From Spirogloea muscicola (Eukaryota; Streptophyta; Zygnematophyceae; Spirogloeales; Spirogloeaceae), in NCBI GenBank assembly GCA_009602725.1, contig WELB01000002.1:1218185-1282184 (forward strand): a DNA stretch of 64,000 nucleotides, written 5' to 3'. The position numbers and the translations under genes were made by a program. Every line of letters starts with the position of its first letter. Within the stretch, counting starts at the first letter, position 1. This document shows positions 47,357 to 60,409 of this stretch, in pieces. The notes under the pieces are model-generated. The model was given only the letters and a program-made list of their open reading frames with translations, did not search any database and had not been told where the DNA came from.

Positions 47357-48302
47357 GTTCTTCCTCTGTGAAGAGGGCACATGCATCTCTTGCCCCGCTA
47401 TTTGATTTGCTACGCAATGAAATCCTAAAGACGCCCCATACAGGCAAAATCATGACTCAGTACCTTAACTTACAGTAAGGTTGCTGATGAAGACCTCTTC
47501 TTTACACAGACAATCGAAAGATGCAGTATAGTAAAGCCATCTCAGCTTCTAGGTCCAAGCTTTTACTATTTACAGATTGTAAATTCTTTCCAGGGCCAAT
47601 GTGCCGAGGTTCAGAATGTTATGAAGAAGAAAGCCTCTTCACTGCCACGTGCATAGTGCTATACTATGCTTCACCAGCATCAGTAATGTTGCTGTGCTCC
47701 GTTTCACCACCATCAGTCATGTCACTGAGCGCAATGTGCTTGTGTCCTTTGCTCTTCCCAAATTGACAATTTGCATCTCTGCTTTTCAATCACATTTGTT
47801 CTTATAATATGTGATGAAGGAGCAGGCCTACACAAAGCGGCTCTCTCCTTTTACAAGTTACATATCAGTGCAGTCTAGTACGCTCTCTTGAAGTATGTTT
47901 TGTTCTCAAGCAACCTTGCTTTACTGACGGCTGCACAATCTTGCAGTCGCAAAGCTGCACTGTCGCTGCAGATTTCTTAGCAAGCTGGTTCTTAAAGGCT
48001 AATAGACATGAACGTAGACAGGACGCACATAGCAGATTATCCGAATGCCAGTCGAGCAACCAAAGGACAACATTGACATGGTCTTTTCTGGTGTCAAGCC
48101 TTTGTCACAACGTACTCTTACACGTACCCCTCCGATAGTGCACCACCTCATGACGATACAATAGAAGCAAGTCCTGAAGATGTTCACAACCCGCCAATAG
48201 ATATATACCCTAGGCAACAAGTTATGATAGACAATTGGCTGCTGCCAACACTAGCCCCCTAGTGACATAAGATATCTGACTTTAGCTCGCCAGCTCCAGC
48301 AC
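47357..48302. other. convergent 3' flanks of HSP and complex I 51 kDa genes
   Basis: Nearly 950 bases with no recognised gene. A short near-duplication (CACCAGCATCAGTAATGTTG / CACCACCATCAGTCATGTCA) lies at about 47673-47725. Confidence 0.4.
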
Positions 48303-49671
48303 TCAGGCCGCAATCTCCTCCAGCTTCTGCTCTGCAAGGCCCTGGATGCGCTTCTCCAACTCTGGCCGGAAGTGGCGGATGAGACCCTGGATGGGCCATG
48401 CAGCTGCATCCCCAAGCGCACAAATGGTGTGACCCTCTATCTGTTTGGTGATCTCCTGCAGCATGTCAATCTCCTCGAGGCGCGCATCACCGGCCTTCAT
48501 GCGCTCCAGGATCTGCCACATCCAGGTCGTGCCCTCACGGCAGGGCGTGCACTGGCCGCAGCTCTCGTGCTTGTAGAAGTAGGCCAGGCGCGCGATCGCG
48601 TCCACCACGTCGGCGCTCTTGTCCATGACGATGACGGCGGCAGTGCCCAAGCCCGACTGCACGGCCTTGAGGGCATCAAAGTCCATGAGCACGTCGTCGC
48701 AGATGGACTTGGGCAGCAGCGGCACGGACGCGCCGCCGGGGATGACGGCGAGCAGGTTGTCCCAGCCGCCGCGCACGCCGCCGGCGTGGCGCTCGATGAG
48801 CTCGCGGAGCGGGATGGACATCTCCTCCTCCACCGTGCACGGCTCGTTCACGTGCCCCGAGATGCAGAAGAGCTTGGTGCCGGAGTTGTTCTTGCGGCCG
48901 AACGATGAGAACCACTCGGGGCCGCGGCGCAGGATGGTGGGCGCCACCGCCACCGTCTCCACGTTGGTCACCGTGGAGGGGCAGCCGAAGAGGCCCACGT
49001 TGGCGGGGAACGGGGGCTTGAGCCGCGGCTTGCCCTGCTTGCCCTCCAGGCTCTCCAGCAGCGCCGTCTCCTCGCCGCAAATGTACGCGCCGGCGCCGTA
49101 GTGGATGTACACGTCAAAGTCGAGGCCGGAGCCGGCGGCATCGCGGCCCAGCAGGCCCGCCGCGTAGGCCTCGGCGCGGGCGCGATCCAGCGCGCGGCGC
49201 TCGTTCACGTACTCGCCGCGGACGTAGATGTACGCGGCGCGGGCGCGCATGGCGGCGCCGGCGAGCAGGCAGCCCTCGAGGAGCTTGTGGGGGTCGTGGC
49301 GCAGGATCTCGCGGTCCTTGCACGTCCCGGGCTCGCTCTCGTCGGCGTTGACGACCAAGTAGCTGGGCCGCCCGTCGCTGGCCTTGGGCATGAAGGACCA
49401 CTTGAGACCCGACGGGAAGCCCGCGCCGCCGCGGCCCCGCAGCCCGCTGCGCTTGACCTCGCCCACGATCCAGTCCGCGCCCTTGCCCACCAGGTCCGCC
49501 GTCCGGTGCCAGTCCCCGCGCGCGCGCGCGCCCGCCAGGAACGGGTCGTGCCGCCCGTAGAGGTTCGTGAAGATGCGGTCCTCGTCGCGCAGGCCCCCGA
49601 ACGACGTCTTCTCCTCCGGCGGCGGCGGCGGCGGCGGCGGCCAGGCAGCGGCGCCCCGCGGCGGCGGCGGN

Positions 49672-49733
<62 letters not shown>

Positions 49734-49958
49734 GGCGGCCGCCGCCATGGCCGCCGCTGCGCACCGCGGGCGGCGCCGGGGGCCGGAGCTGCGGAAGTGA
49801 GGCCCTGCCGATGTGGCCGCCCTGCAAGCGGGCAACGCCGCGGCGCTGCTGGGCCCGTTGCGCAGCTGCTCCCGACGTCGCGAGACGGCGCGGCGAGACG
49901 GCAGCACCGGGCTGCGCCCCAAGACCCACCGCCCTCTCCTCCATTCCCTTCCATCCAA
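48303..49958 (-). CDS. NDUFV1: complex I 51 kDa subunit (NDUFV1), coding sequence interrupted by an artefactual poly-T
   Basis: FMN- and NADH-binding subunit of mitochondrial NADH:ubiquinone oxidoreductase. The mature part, 48303-49670, is one uninterrupted exon of 456 codons including the stop. FMN/NADH site: [60 protein letters not shown]. The N3 iron-sulphur cluster ligands are in [16 protein letters not shown] plus the later Cys in [17 protein letters not shown]. The N-terminal start of the mature part is [20 protein letters not shown], preceded by Pro/Ala low complexity. A single N at 49671 and 60 T (49672-49731) then interrupt the frame; beyond it an Arg/Ala/Ser-rich stretch up to ATG 49958 looks like a mitochondrial presequence, but its true link to the mature exon is not proven. 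It is notable as the only intron-free large conserved gene here besides the HSP. Confidence 0.95.
49671..49731. other. N plus 60-base poly-T, assembly artefact
   Basis: One N then 60 T, flanked on both sides by GGC/GCC repeats, inside what should be the NDUFV1 N-terminal coding region. On the coding strand it would make about 20 Lys codons, not seen in the family. Confidence 0.9.
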
Positions 49959-50014
49959 TCATTCCATGTACTCCCGCCCACTACTTCCATTGCCCCTCCC
50001 TTGCGCTTCCAGCG

Positions 50015-50177
50015 CCTCGGACCTTGTCAACTCTTTTCGGGCTGGCTGTTCACAACCCTTGCCCCCTCTGGGAGCTTCGTAGGCATTACTGAGTGTTTCG
50101 TAGCTACTTGGACTCCCTGTGTGTTTTAGCGCTTTCCCTGGCCCTTTGATCATTCTTTTATCTGGGCTTGGCCTCTC
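50015..50177. repeat. two copies of the dispersed GACCTTGT/GGGCTG motif
   Basis: Diverged copies at about 50015-50050 and 50140-50177, in the same orientation as those at 45.4-45.7 kb, lying just upstream of the NDUFV1 start. Confidence 0.55.
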
Positions 50178-50918
50178 CTGGAAGCGTGAGAGCCACTCAC
50201 CTCGTGAGAGACGGGCTGCGAAGGGCCACCTGAGGGCCGCTCAGGGGTCCCGAGGGCAATCCGAAAGGCCACTAAGATCAAGCGAAGGGCCACCGGAAGA
50301 TAAACTCAGCTCGGAACAAGTGCCGAGCCGGCATAGAACTTACCGCGCTTCACGAGGCTGACGGCCTGGCGACCTTTGCCAGGTCCAAGACGTCTGTCAG
50401 GCTTAATCGCATCACAATCTACATGAATGCATGCTAAGGTAAGCAACATCCTCCTGGCTTGTATCTAGGAGGCACGACGAGATCTGACTAGTACAGCTTG
50501 ACACGCATGTTCGGCAACACGATCTGAAGTGCGATCATTCTTGCTTCAAGGGGAGCTCATCAGATACCCTAGCCATGGTATATTGGAGAGTTTGAGGACC
50601 GATTGCATTGACTGCCTTAAAAAGCATCACTAGGCACAGCCACCAAGTAATCCATGGAGGCTCTTACGCATGTGCCTGCAACTCCAGTGCTTCTCTTGCA
50701 GTGCTGGTGACTTTGACATTGACAGGGCAGAGCATATACAAAGAAGCCCTGTCCCAGTGTATCGGATGGTCAGAGTGGCCTGCTTGAGCTTTGACTTGCT
50801 GAACCTCATGCACTTTTACATCTCCTTTGTGCCACCTCGCATTAAATCCACCACAAGTAGCTCTAGTGCTGTGCTAGCACTCGTGCTGCATGCCACAAGT
50901 GGCGCGGCAATGGCCACT
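50178..50918. other. intergenic, nothing recognised
   Basis: About 740 bases between the NDUFV1 5' region and the dimethylargininase 3' end. It begins with purine-rich, restriction-of-GC sequence (repeated AAGGGCCAC-like words near 50220-50300). No supported gene. Confidence 0.4.
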
Positions 50919-52508
<1,590 letters not shown>

Positions 52509-52889
52509 NNNNNNNNNNNNNNNNNNNNNNNNNNNNNNNNNNNNNNNNNNNNNNNNNNNNNNNNNNNNNNNNNNNNNNNNNNNNNNNNNNNNNNNNNNNN
52601 NNNNNNNNNNNNNNNNNNNNNNNNNNNNNNNNNNNNNNNNNNNNNNNNNNNNNNNNNNNNNNNNNNNNNNNNNNNNNNNNNNNNNNNNNNNNNNNNNNNN
52701 NNNNNNNNNNNNNNNNNNNNNNNNNNNNNNNNNNNNNNNNNNNNNNNNNNNNNNNNNNNNNNNNNNNNNNNNNNNNNNNNNNNNNNNNNNNNNNNNNNNN
52801 NNNNNNNNNNNNNNNNNNNNNNNNNNNNNNNNNNNNNNNNNNNNNNNNNNNNNNNNNNNNNNNNNNNNNNNNNNNNNNNNNNNNNNNNN
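52509..52889. other. assembly gap between divergent DDAH and NCBP3-like genes
   Basis: 381 N. Both flanks are very GC-rich first exons, so the gap hides two start codons and a shared promoter. Confidence 0.98.
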
Positions 52890-54383
52890 GGCGCCGCCTC
52901 AGCGCAGCGCTTCCCGTCTTCCCGGCCGCCGCCTCCGCCGCAGAGCCCGCCGCGCCCGCCGCCGCCGATCTCGGGCCCGCCGACGAGCGCGAGGACGTGG
53001 CTGACGGCACGCCGCTGCGGGCCGAGGCGCTGCACCTCCACGCCTCGCCCCACCTGCGCACCGCCGACGTGCTCGGCTACTTCACGGGCTTCAGCCCCGT
53101 GGCGGTGGAGTGGGTCTCGCCCAGCTCCTGTGAGCGCCTCCGCCATTGCCACTGCCGCCGCACTCCGAGCGTGCCAAGACATCAACTGACTACCGAGAGC
53201 GCGCTTTGGCCTGACGAGCCTCCGCCGCTGTACTTCGTCGCGCAGGCAACGTGGCCTTCGGGGACCCGTTCAGCGCCAAGCGGGCGCTGCTTCGCAAGGG
53301 CACGCTCGAGCCGATGGCCGACCCCGACTCGGGTGAGCCAGAGACCAGCTGCTTGCCAATGCTGACAAGCCAGGACCTCGCCACTCTCAGCGCCGTATCT
53401 GAGACCATGCTTTGCCACAGTACTCGAGTTCGTGTCAGAGCCACCGGGTGAGAGCTTGCGTGGGCTTGCATGTCGCAGCTGCTCCCTGGCACGAGGGCAA
53501 GCCGCTCGTGCTGCACGACTGGACGTTTCCCATCAGCCTCCGAGTCGCCTCCATCCTGGACGCACCGCCCAACCCGCCGGTTCCGGGGAAGGATGGCCTG
53601 GCGGCGCTTGGCGGGAGCCTGGGCGACGGGGTGGCTGACAAGCTTGCCTTGGGGAAGAGGCCCCGGGGCCTGCCGACTGGCAGCCCGTGGCGGCAGCCGG
53701 CGCACCGCGACCTTGACGGGGAGGTTGCGCTCAACCTTGACATGCGCAGCATCCTGCTGCGAGACCAGGGGAAGGTCTTCAGCCGCCTTGGTGCGAAGCT
53801 GCCGCCGACGCCCAACGAGGTGGAGCAGGGCGTCGACACGGGCACTGCCAGGAAGCTGCAGCGTGTCGACGTCCCAGACCTTCGGGCATATCTGAAGGCC
53901 AAGGTCGCTGAGGATGGGCATATACCACCGGTGGTCGTGAAGGGCAGGGGCACGGCGACGTACAAGCGCGGGACGTTCATGCCTCGGGGGTCTCCAGAGG
54001 CCGCTAACCAGGCCCAGGCATTGTACGAGCCAGCAGACAAGGTGGAGAACGGAGAGGTGGAGGTTGAAGAGTCGGCTGTCTCACCAGAGGCGTTGATGAG
54101 CCCAAGCAGTAAGGTCAACATTGAGGCTGTTGAGCGATGGGAGCCGGAGGAAGCTACACCGAGTTTGTCAGCAAGACGGCCTCGCGTCAGGGACAGGCTG
54201 GGAGGCACTTCTAGAGGGGAAGTCCTCAGCACAGGAGCTGGGGATCGAGTGCGACGTGTGAAGGACAGGCTGGGAGCGAAGATGATGGTGAGGGCCGTCG
54301 AGGAGGTAGGCACTGGCACAGGTACTTGTAGGAGGAGACATCGCGGCGGGAAGAGAGAGAGGAAGAAAAAGGACCGTTTGTAG
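52890..54383 (+). CDS. NCBP3: nuclear cap-binding protein subunit 3 (NCBP3)-like, 5' end in gap
   Basis: NCBP3 binds capped mRNA with NCBP1 and supports mRNA export. Exons: 52890-53129 (partial), 53246-53332, 53421-53447, 53479-54383, with closing phases. The diagnostic N-terminal RNA-binding segment is clear: RAEALHLHASPHLRTADVLG, FSPVAVEWVSPSSCNVAFGD, FSAKRALLRKGTL, equivalent to the human segment ending in DDTSCNVVW. The middle exon is 27 bases. The rest is acidic and low in recognisable domains, with RLGAKL and two further RxRLG words (VRDRLGG, VKDRLGAK), as seen in the tail of NCBP3 proteins, and a basic end RKKKDRL. Length from the gap is about 420 residues. The identification rests on the N-terminal block and the RLG words. 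Confidence 0.8.
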
Positions 54384-54954
54384 ACAATGAAGAATCACCT
54401 TATGGCTGCGAGTAGATTGCGATTGGCCCATAATGTTAGCCATCCAGCTACAAGTAGCCCAGTGACTAGGCAGCAATTTCTCATTTACATTCCATTGAGA
54501 TGCCCATGCTCATGGCATTTACTGCTTACAAAATATTTCTCAGCCTCTGTTACTTTGGAGTACATCTGATCTTTAAAATTCAGTCTCCTTCAAAAAGTAG
54601 CCAGTGTTGTCTTGTGACCACTAAGGCTGTTGGAGTGAACTTCTAAGGCTGATGAGCGTGAATCCATGAAAAACAAAGGCTACTGCAGAAGCCTGGTAAC
54701 GAGTTGCCTACGTTGTGTTGGAAGAGCTAAAATTGCCTAAAGTTCGTTCCAAGTCCTTTCCGAGCATGTCAGAGAGTGGACATCAGCTACAGGCGAATAT
54801 GAAGCTGTCACCTAGGATACAGCCACTGTGCATCTTGCTTGCACCCTGGAGACTTTAAAAATTGCCCGCCCATTCGCCAGGAACGAAGGACCAAGGAGAT
54901 GTATGGATGTGTTGTACAATCCAGACAAAATCTACACTTCTGCGAAAGAACGCA
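54384..54954. other. convergent 3' flanks of NCBP3-like and GPDH genes
   Basis: About 570 bases; no gene or repeat recognised. Confidence 0.4.
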
Positions 54955-57900
54955 CTAGCGTCCTTTCATAGAGGGATGCCGACCAAGAATTTTGGACTTA
55001 TAGATTGCCTGGCCTTGTGCCAACTCAATGCGCTGGCGAGGATCATATGTATTCTCGTCCCGCAGAGTTTCCAAACGAGCCTCAGGCTCCGCAACCCTGT
55101 CAACAGAGGTGAAAAACATGAGCAGGTCAACAGGCTAGCAATTGAGCACACTGTCTGCACTTCATGGCGCACACACCACAGATCGCATGTGGCTCCTCTG
55201 CATGGCTATGCCTTCTGAACACGATGCTTCTGTTCAGCTTCTTTTAGCGAGACAGCAATCGTGGAAGAAGCAAGGACCTACTGGGCCTGCTCTGCAATGC
55301 TGGAGGATGACATCTCTACTTAAAAGCTTCGCAACGCAACCATTATGTCGTTCGGCACGCAATGTGTGAAAAGGCAACAAACCTTGAGATCAGAATGCGA
55401 TTGAGTGTCTGAAGGATGGGGCAGCACTCCACAGGCGGTACAAGCTCATCCCGAGAGGGGTGCTTCACGCTGAAGCTTGGCTGGCTAAGGAGACAGTAGA
55501 ATGCTGCAACAGCAGAAACTCCCTGCGTGAAGAAAATTTAGTAAACATCAGTGATGGGACAGAAGATTAGACTGTTGCTGTTGAGAAAAGAAGAACATGA
55601 TGTGCTTGTGCGAATGCTTGTGAAAATATGTATGCAAGAGTAAATTTGCCAGTATACGCGTGCAAGACACCCGTTGACAAGTACCTGAATGACGCCCTTG
55701 CCCTTGACATTGTCGCCCATGTCGGGCGTCAGGGCCCGAGTCCCCAGCTGCTGGCCGTACCAGGAGTTCCTCCCTTTGAGCAGCGTGACGTACGTGTCTG
55801 CCAAGAGCGGACCGGCAAGCTTCTCTGGCTCCTCCGCCAGCAGGTGGGTGATATAGATCATCTCCGACGTGCTATGAGCAAAGTACACCGCTTTGCTTGT
55901 CGCGCTCTCCTTCGTTAGGCTCGCTACCAGGCCTGCCCTTGCATATGCCAAATATATGGAAGTGGTCAAGTTATATCTGCACATGTAGCTGTCAGCAGCT
56001 GCTATGAATACCCAAAGCAGTATTGACTATGCTTCCTGCACAAGATGAGGCTCTCACTATGACGTCCCTAGTCTTAAGGCAAAAGAGGAGCAGGTGCAAG
56101 CTGCTTCACTTTTCAGGGCCAGCCAACTAAGGGCCTCACCAGCGCCAATGGCATAGACGTTCTTGAGGCCTCCCATGACCTCGTGCGTAACGAGGTCAGG
56201 ATTGTCCCAGACAATGAAATGAGGTTGCCTCAGGAAGCTGGCAAGGGGCTTGCGCCACCGGTCTGTTCCACACAGCCGCGCATTAGCATATTCTTTGTTC
56301 CACACCTCTGCTGCAATGTTAGGGCCGCCAAGATAGAGGATGTTGTCAAGGGGAACGCCAGCTGCAAGACCAAGGCTGCTGATGATCAGCCCCCACAAAC
56401 AGGCCAAAAATAAAAGAGGCCACCAATGCATCACTGCTCAAGTTACAGTACATGATAGCTGGCTGACATGTTGTTGTGCTTATGACAGAGGTCTTAAAAC
56501 AAGGTGCTATATCAAGAAACTTGACCACTGGTGATAGATGACAGTGTCTGCACTAACACAAGCACGCTAAGATGATAGTAAATAAAGTCATTACAGACAT
56601 GTCAGCACGAGCCTAACTATCCCAAATGCCTACAAGTCACGCGCATCTGTCTAGAGGATGCTGCGCATACTTGTCTGGTGTATGATGAGGGTAGGTGTTA
56701 CAATGTGTGGCTCCGGCTCCAGAGCTGCTTCCACGCCCTTGGCTAGGCTGATGATCACAGCTGGCGACTTCCTCCGCTCCTTCCAATACTTTCCGATCTG
56801 CTCAAAGACCCCCCTTGTCTCGGTGGAAGGGAGCCCGTTGACAACAAGGTCTGCATCCCAGACAGCCTCCTGCAGGTTCGTGACGACGTGGAGTGGGCAG
56901 ATTGGCGAGTCCACCATGTTCACACAAAACCCGTCCCTGTGTTCACAGCAGGGTGGAGAACCCGACTGAAGCTCAGGTGGAGGCCAGACGTGCTCCAAAG
57001 ACAAATAGTTCCGTCATGACAAGCTGCACTCAGAGATCACAAGCTGCACCCTTTGAACGGCCGATGAAAAGCACCTGAGTATCTCGTCCGCATACAGGAC
57101 ACGATCCCCTAGCCGGGCTTCGACGTACTTCAAGTACGCGCAGTTCTCAAGTAGCCTCCTTAGGACCTCAGCCTGGCTGTTGATCACTGTGAAGAGGTGC
57201 TCTGAAAACTCCCTATCCATCTGCCGCCCAGGCCTGGCACAAGCAAGTACATCATCCTTGAATACGAGAAGGAAAATGTAAAGGCTTCGGACTTGGCTGC
57301 AGAATTTTCCACCCGTTCTGTCCTCTGCTAAGCACAACTATACTTAGCATGAGATGGCTCTTCAAGCAAGAAGAGTTCAGAATTTGCGGGCTGGAGCTTC
57401 TGTTTTGGAATGTAGTTGACAGAATGAGCGGAGGCAGGACTTGCCTGCGCCATATCCGGACGCTAATTCTGTCATCCAAGTGACCATATGTTTCCTGCAA
57501 AGCACAGCCAGCCTGTTCAGAAGACGGCGCCGAGCTAGATGGTAGCCATCTCAGCCAGCTCACAAGCTAGCAAGCTGTGCAGTAAGATAGTCAAATGTCA
57601 AAGCTGGGGCGCCATTATGTGGGCTTGCCCAACTGCTGCATTGCATCATATTGTACCCCTATCACTATTGCCCTCTGCAGCCTATGTGTGTTATGCTCTG
57701 CTGCTTAGGCAAAATTCATGGGGGATAACACACAGTCACTTATTTCACCTGAATCATTCCAATGAAGACGCAGCCCCAGGCACCCGCACCCACCCCAACG
57801 ACCCTGAGGGGATCGCCAGGGGCTTTGCCAAAAAGCTCCCGGAGCTCATCCAGCCTATCGGACGCGTCTCCACTCTGCTCAGGCACACGACAGCGGCGCA

Positions 57901-58110
57901 TCATAAAGCAAGACTTGAGACGAAGTGGCCAGCTGAGCTCGTAAGGGCAATTCGAGCAGACGCCAGCTGTGTTTCGGCTGCGCGGAGGTATTGTGCAGAG
58001 AGCCCGCTCACCCTCGCGGCCTTGACGCCATTGGCAACGGGCGCGCCGTCCGCGTGAGGGGCACCGTCGGCCGCCTCTCCGTGAGGCGGCGCCGGGCCAG
58101 CGCCGTTCAT
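54955..58110 (-). CDS. GPDHC1: NAD-dependent glycerol-3-phosphate dehydrogenase, plant cytosolic type (GPDHC), complete
   Basis: Reduces dihydroxyacetone phosphate to glycerol-3-phosphate for lipid synthesis and redox shuttling. ATG at 58110, stop at 54955; nine exons from the 5' end: 58012-58110, 57749-57874, 57445-57494, about 57075-57233, 56671-56936, 56140-56361, 55685-55932, 55383-55522, 54955-55096; 483 residues. The NAD-binding loop is [12 protein letters not shown]. Other matches: [113 protein letters not shown] and [11 protein letters not shown]. Closest to the Arabidopsis At2g41540 group, including the long N-terminal and C-terminal parts absent from bacterial GpsA. The intron after exon 3 uses a GC donor (CGCAG|GCAAGT), which is needed to join VRIWR to [10 protein letters not shown]. 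No transit peptide is seen. Confidence 0.95.
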
Positions 58111-58673
58111 ATCCGGAGCTTCGAGCGCCTCAGAGGCGGCCAGTCTTCATCGTGAACAAGGGGCGTCCAAAGTTGCAGCGAGCAGCAGACGACGTGCCAC
58201 AGCCTCCGAGCCGCCAATGGCAGGTCAGGGCTTGCGCAGCCAATGCTTGTCCAGGCGGCGGCGGCGCTGGCGGTGGCGGCGGCGGCGGGACGGCGGCGGC
58301 GGCGCTGGCAGCGGCGGCGACGGCGGCTGCTGCCCCTGCGCTTCAACGCTGCTGCGCAGGGGATGGGGTTGCCAGCACCATCTCCCAATTAAATCTTCTA
58401 GATAAGGCCCAATACTCAACATGGTTGTTACTTTGAGCTCGTGCTCCTCTCGGCTGGCCGGCCTGGTGAAGAGACGGTTAGGAGGTCGTGGTACTACATA
58501 CTGGCAGCTGGACTCCTGATTAACACCGACAGGCCATCGGTGATAGCGACGGCCAGGCCGCGCGGCATTGCCGGTTTGGCTAACGACCAAGCAGCCGACG
58601 TGGATGCCACGTGGGGGCCAACTCGATTGCCACCTCGGACAACCTCTGGAGTCATTTCGTGCCTTTGAAGAGA
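58111..58673. other. GPDH upstream region with GGC-rich tract
   Basis: Contains an imperfect GGC/GCG repeat at about 58256-58330 whose frames encode only Gly/Ala strings. This is the likely promoter and 5' UTR of the GPDH gene. No separate gene supported. Confidence 0.5.
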
Positions 58674-58693
58674 CCCTAAACCCTAAACCCTAA
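58674..58693. repeat. interstitial plant-type telomere-like repeat, (CCCTAAA) about 2.9 copies
   Basis: CCCTAAA, CCCTAAA, CCCTAA in direct succession. This matches the C-rich strand of the TTTAGGG plant telomere. Short runs of this kind also serve as telo-box promoter motifs in plants, so it need not mark an old chromosome end. Confidence 0.85.
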
Positions 58694-58717
58694 TAGGCTG
58701 ATAAGGAATCAGCCTAT
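58693..58717. repeat. perfect 10-bp hairpin next to the telomere-like repeat
   Basis: ATAGGCTGAT and ATCAGCCTAT form a perfect inverted repeat around the 5-base loop AAGGA. It is not followed by a T run, so it does not look like a terminator. Confidence 0.8.
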
Positions 58718-60092
58718 GAAAGAAAGAATGGCGCGCCCACAGAGAAGAATATTATGGAAATGGCGCAGGCTAGTACAATAAGAAGAAAGAAACAGTTCAT
58801 TCGTCGGAAGGCAATGGGTGTGAGAGGGCAGCCCCGAGGAAATGAACAAGGTCTGAAAGGGCTGGAGCGATATTCAATAGAAAAGAGGTTACTCGCTTGC
58901 GAGTGGACGCAGAAAAGAGTCGACAAGGTCTAGGTCGAAGCCCACATCAATACGCAAAATCACCGAGCAGAAGACTTGGCTACTCAGATGAGATACTTGG
59001 GAAAGTATCTGTTATGCGCCAGACTGCTGCCAACTCAAAGCAGTGTCTGTGGGGAGCCTGCCCAGCAAGACCATGCAGTAGCTGGCACCACAGGCCACAG
59101 GAGGAAATGTGACTGCAGATATGAGCACTAAAGGGCGATGGTGAGTCAAGACACTAGAAGTTTGGACTGATCCACATGAGCAGCAACAGCACACGGAGGC
59201 TCAGCGGAAAAGAGCTCGACTTTTTGCAACAATTTGTAGCCGTATTCAGCAGCCAAGGCATCCAAATCGGCCGAAGGTTTCCAAGTAGGCTGGCAGCAAG
59301 GTAAAAGTGACTTATGGAGCTCAAAAGACAACCACGAGCTCAAGCCAATGGAGTGCAGCCCAGTGAAGTGCAGCCAGCAGACAGCAATTTGGAGTGCCAT
59401 GATGGACACGTCGAAGAGGTTGCAGAGACTAGTTCTCAAGGCTGGCTGCTGTAGCTACTGCCGAGCAGATGAGTTATTCTTGGTAGCACGAGATCGACTG
59501 TCGGAGAGGCTGTTTGTGAGGTTGCTGGATCGAAGCAAGCCCACCTAAAGAGCACTCCGATATTTCATGTGCGTCCACATTTACAGCAGGCACGCTTTCA
59601 GTGCGTCCAGCCAAGAATTAGGACGTGTGACAGAGTAAGCTTGTGGTACTGCATGATGCTCAAAGCACCACATTCACCAAGCACGCGTGGTGTCAAGGAC
59701 CCTCTCTTTTAGTCACCTCGCGCGACTACGCTTGCAGTCACAAGAACACCCTGGGGGCTGCCAGTGCCACGGTAGTATTTGACAAGCAAGTCATCTAGTC
59801 ATCTGGGAGGCCTGGTTACCACAAAGGCTCAAGAGACTTGCGAGCCCTCTGCAAGCACTGCCGGCGCATGGACTGCTGCAGTCATTTTCCGGACTGTCAA
59901 GGCCTACAAAAAGGCCTGGCTTCCAAGCTGCCATGGTGCAGCGAGGAACTCAGGTGTGCCGCCGCACACCGAGGCCGAGTATCAGCCTCAGCGACCAGCG
60001 TTCTGGTCTGGACGTGCGCAGCGCCCGCATCGTCTCAAGCGCGGAGCGCACATTGCCGGCGGCGGCGACGGCAGCGGCGGCGGCGGCCGCAA

Positions 60093-60123
<31 letters not shown>

Positions 60124-60409
60124 GTGGACGGCGGAGTCTGGCGCGGCGGGGAGGTCTCGCAGACAGCGGGTCGCGGCCGCAGGGTTGACGGGTGACGATG
60201 GGGGGCCGTCCAAACGGCAGAAACCGTCAACTAATGCGACTGCCTGCTAACCCAGACTGACTGGTTACCAGCCGCCCCTTGCGGAGGCGATTAATTCACT
60301 CAGATTCCTTGGGGGCGCCTTGACGAGGCGCTAGCGCCACGTGGCGGCGGCGCTCTCCCGCCAAGCGCCACATGGCGCATTCTTCACGGGGGGTTAGGGG
60401 AGGTGGGCC
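58718..60409. other. repeat-bearing spacer upstream of RbcX
   Basis: Holds an inverted copy of the GACCTTGT/GGGCTG motif (58821-58860) and a GGC tract at about 60059-60125 that makes poly-Ala or poly-Gly in every frame. One frame (59933-60250) ends in GPSKRQKPS after the Ala run but has no recognisable family. No gene supported. Confidence 0.45.

Noticed and set aside
49101-50129. A 342-codon plus-strand frame opposite NDUFV1
   Set aside because: Antisense shadow that crosses the poly-T artefact; Val/Ala/Arg-rich with no domain.
59933-60250. Possible poly-Ala protein ending in GPSKRQKPS
   Set aside because: All frames over the GGC tract are open; no splice partners or family, so coding status is not supported.
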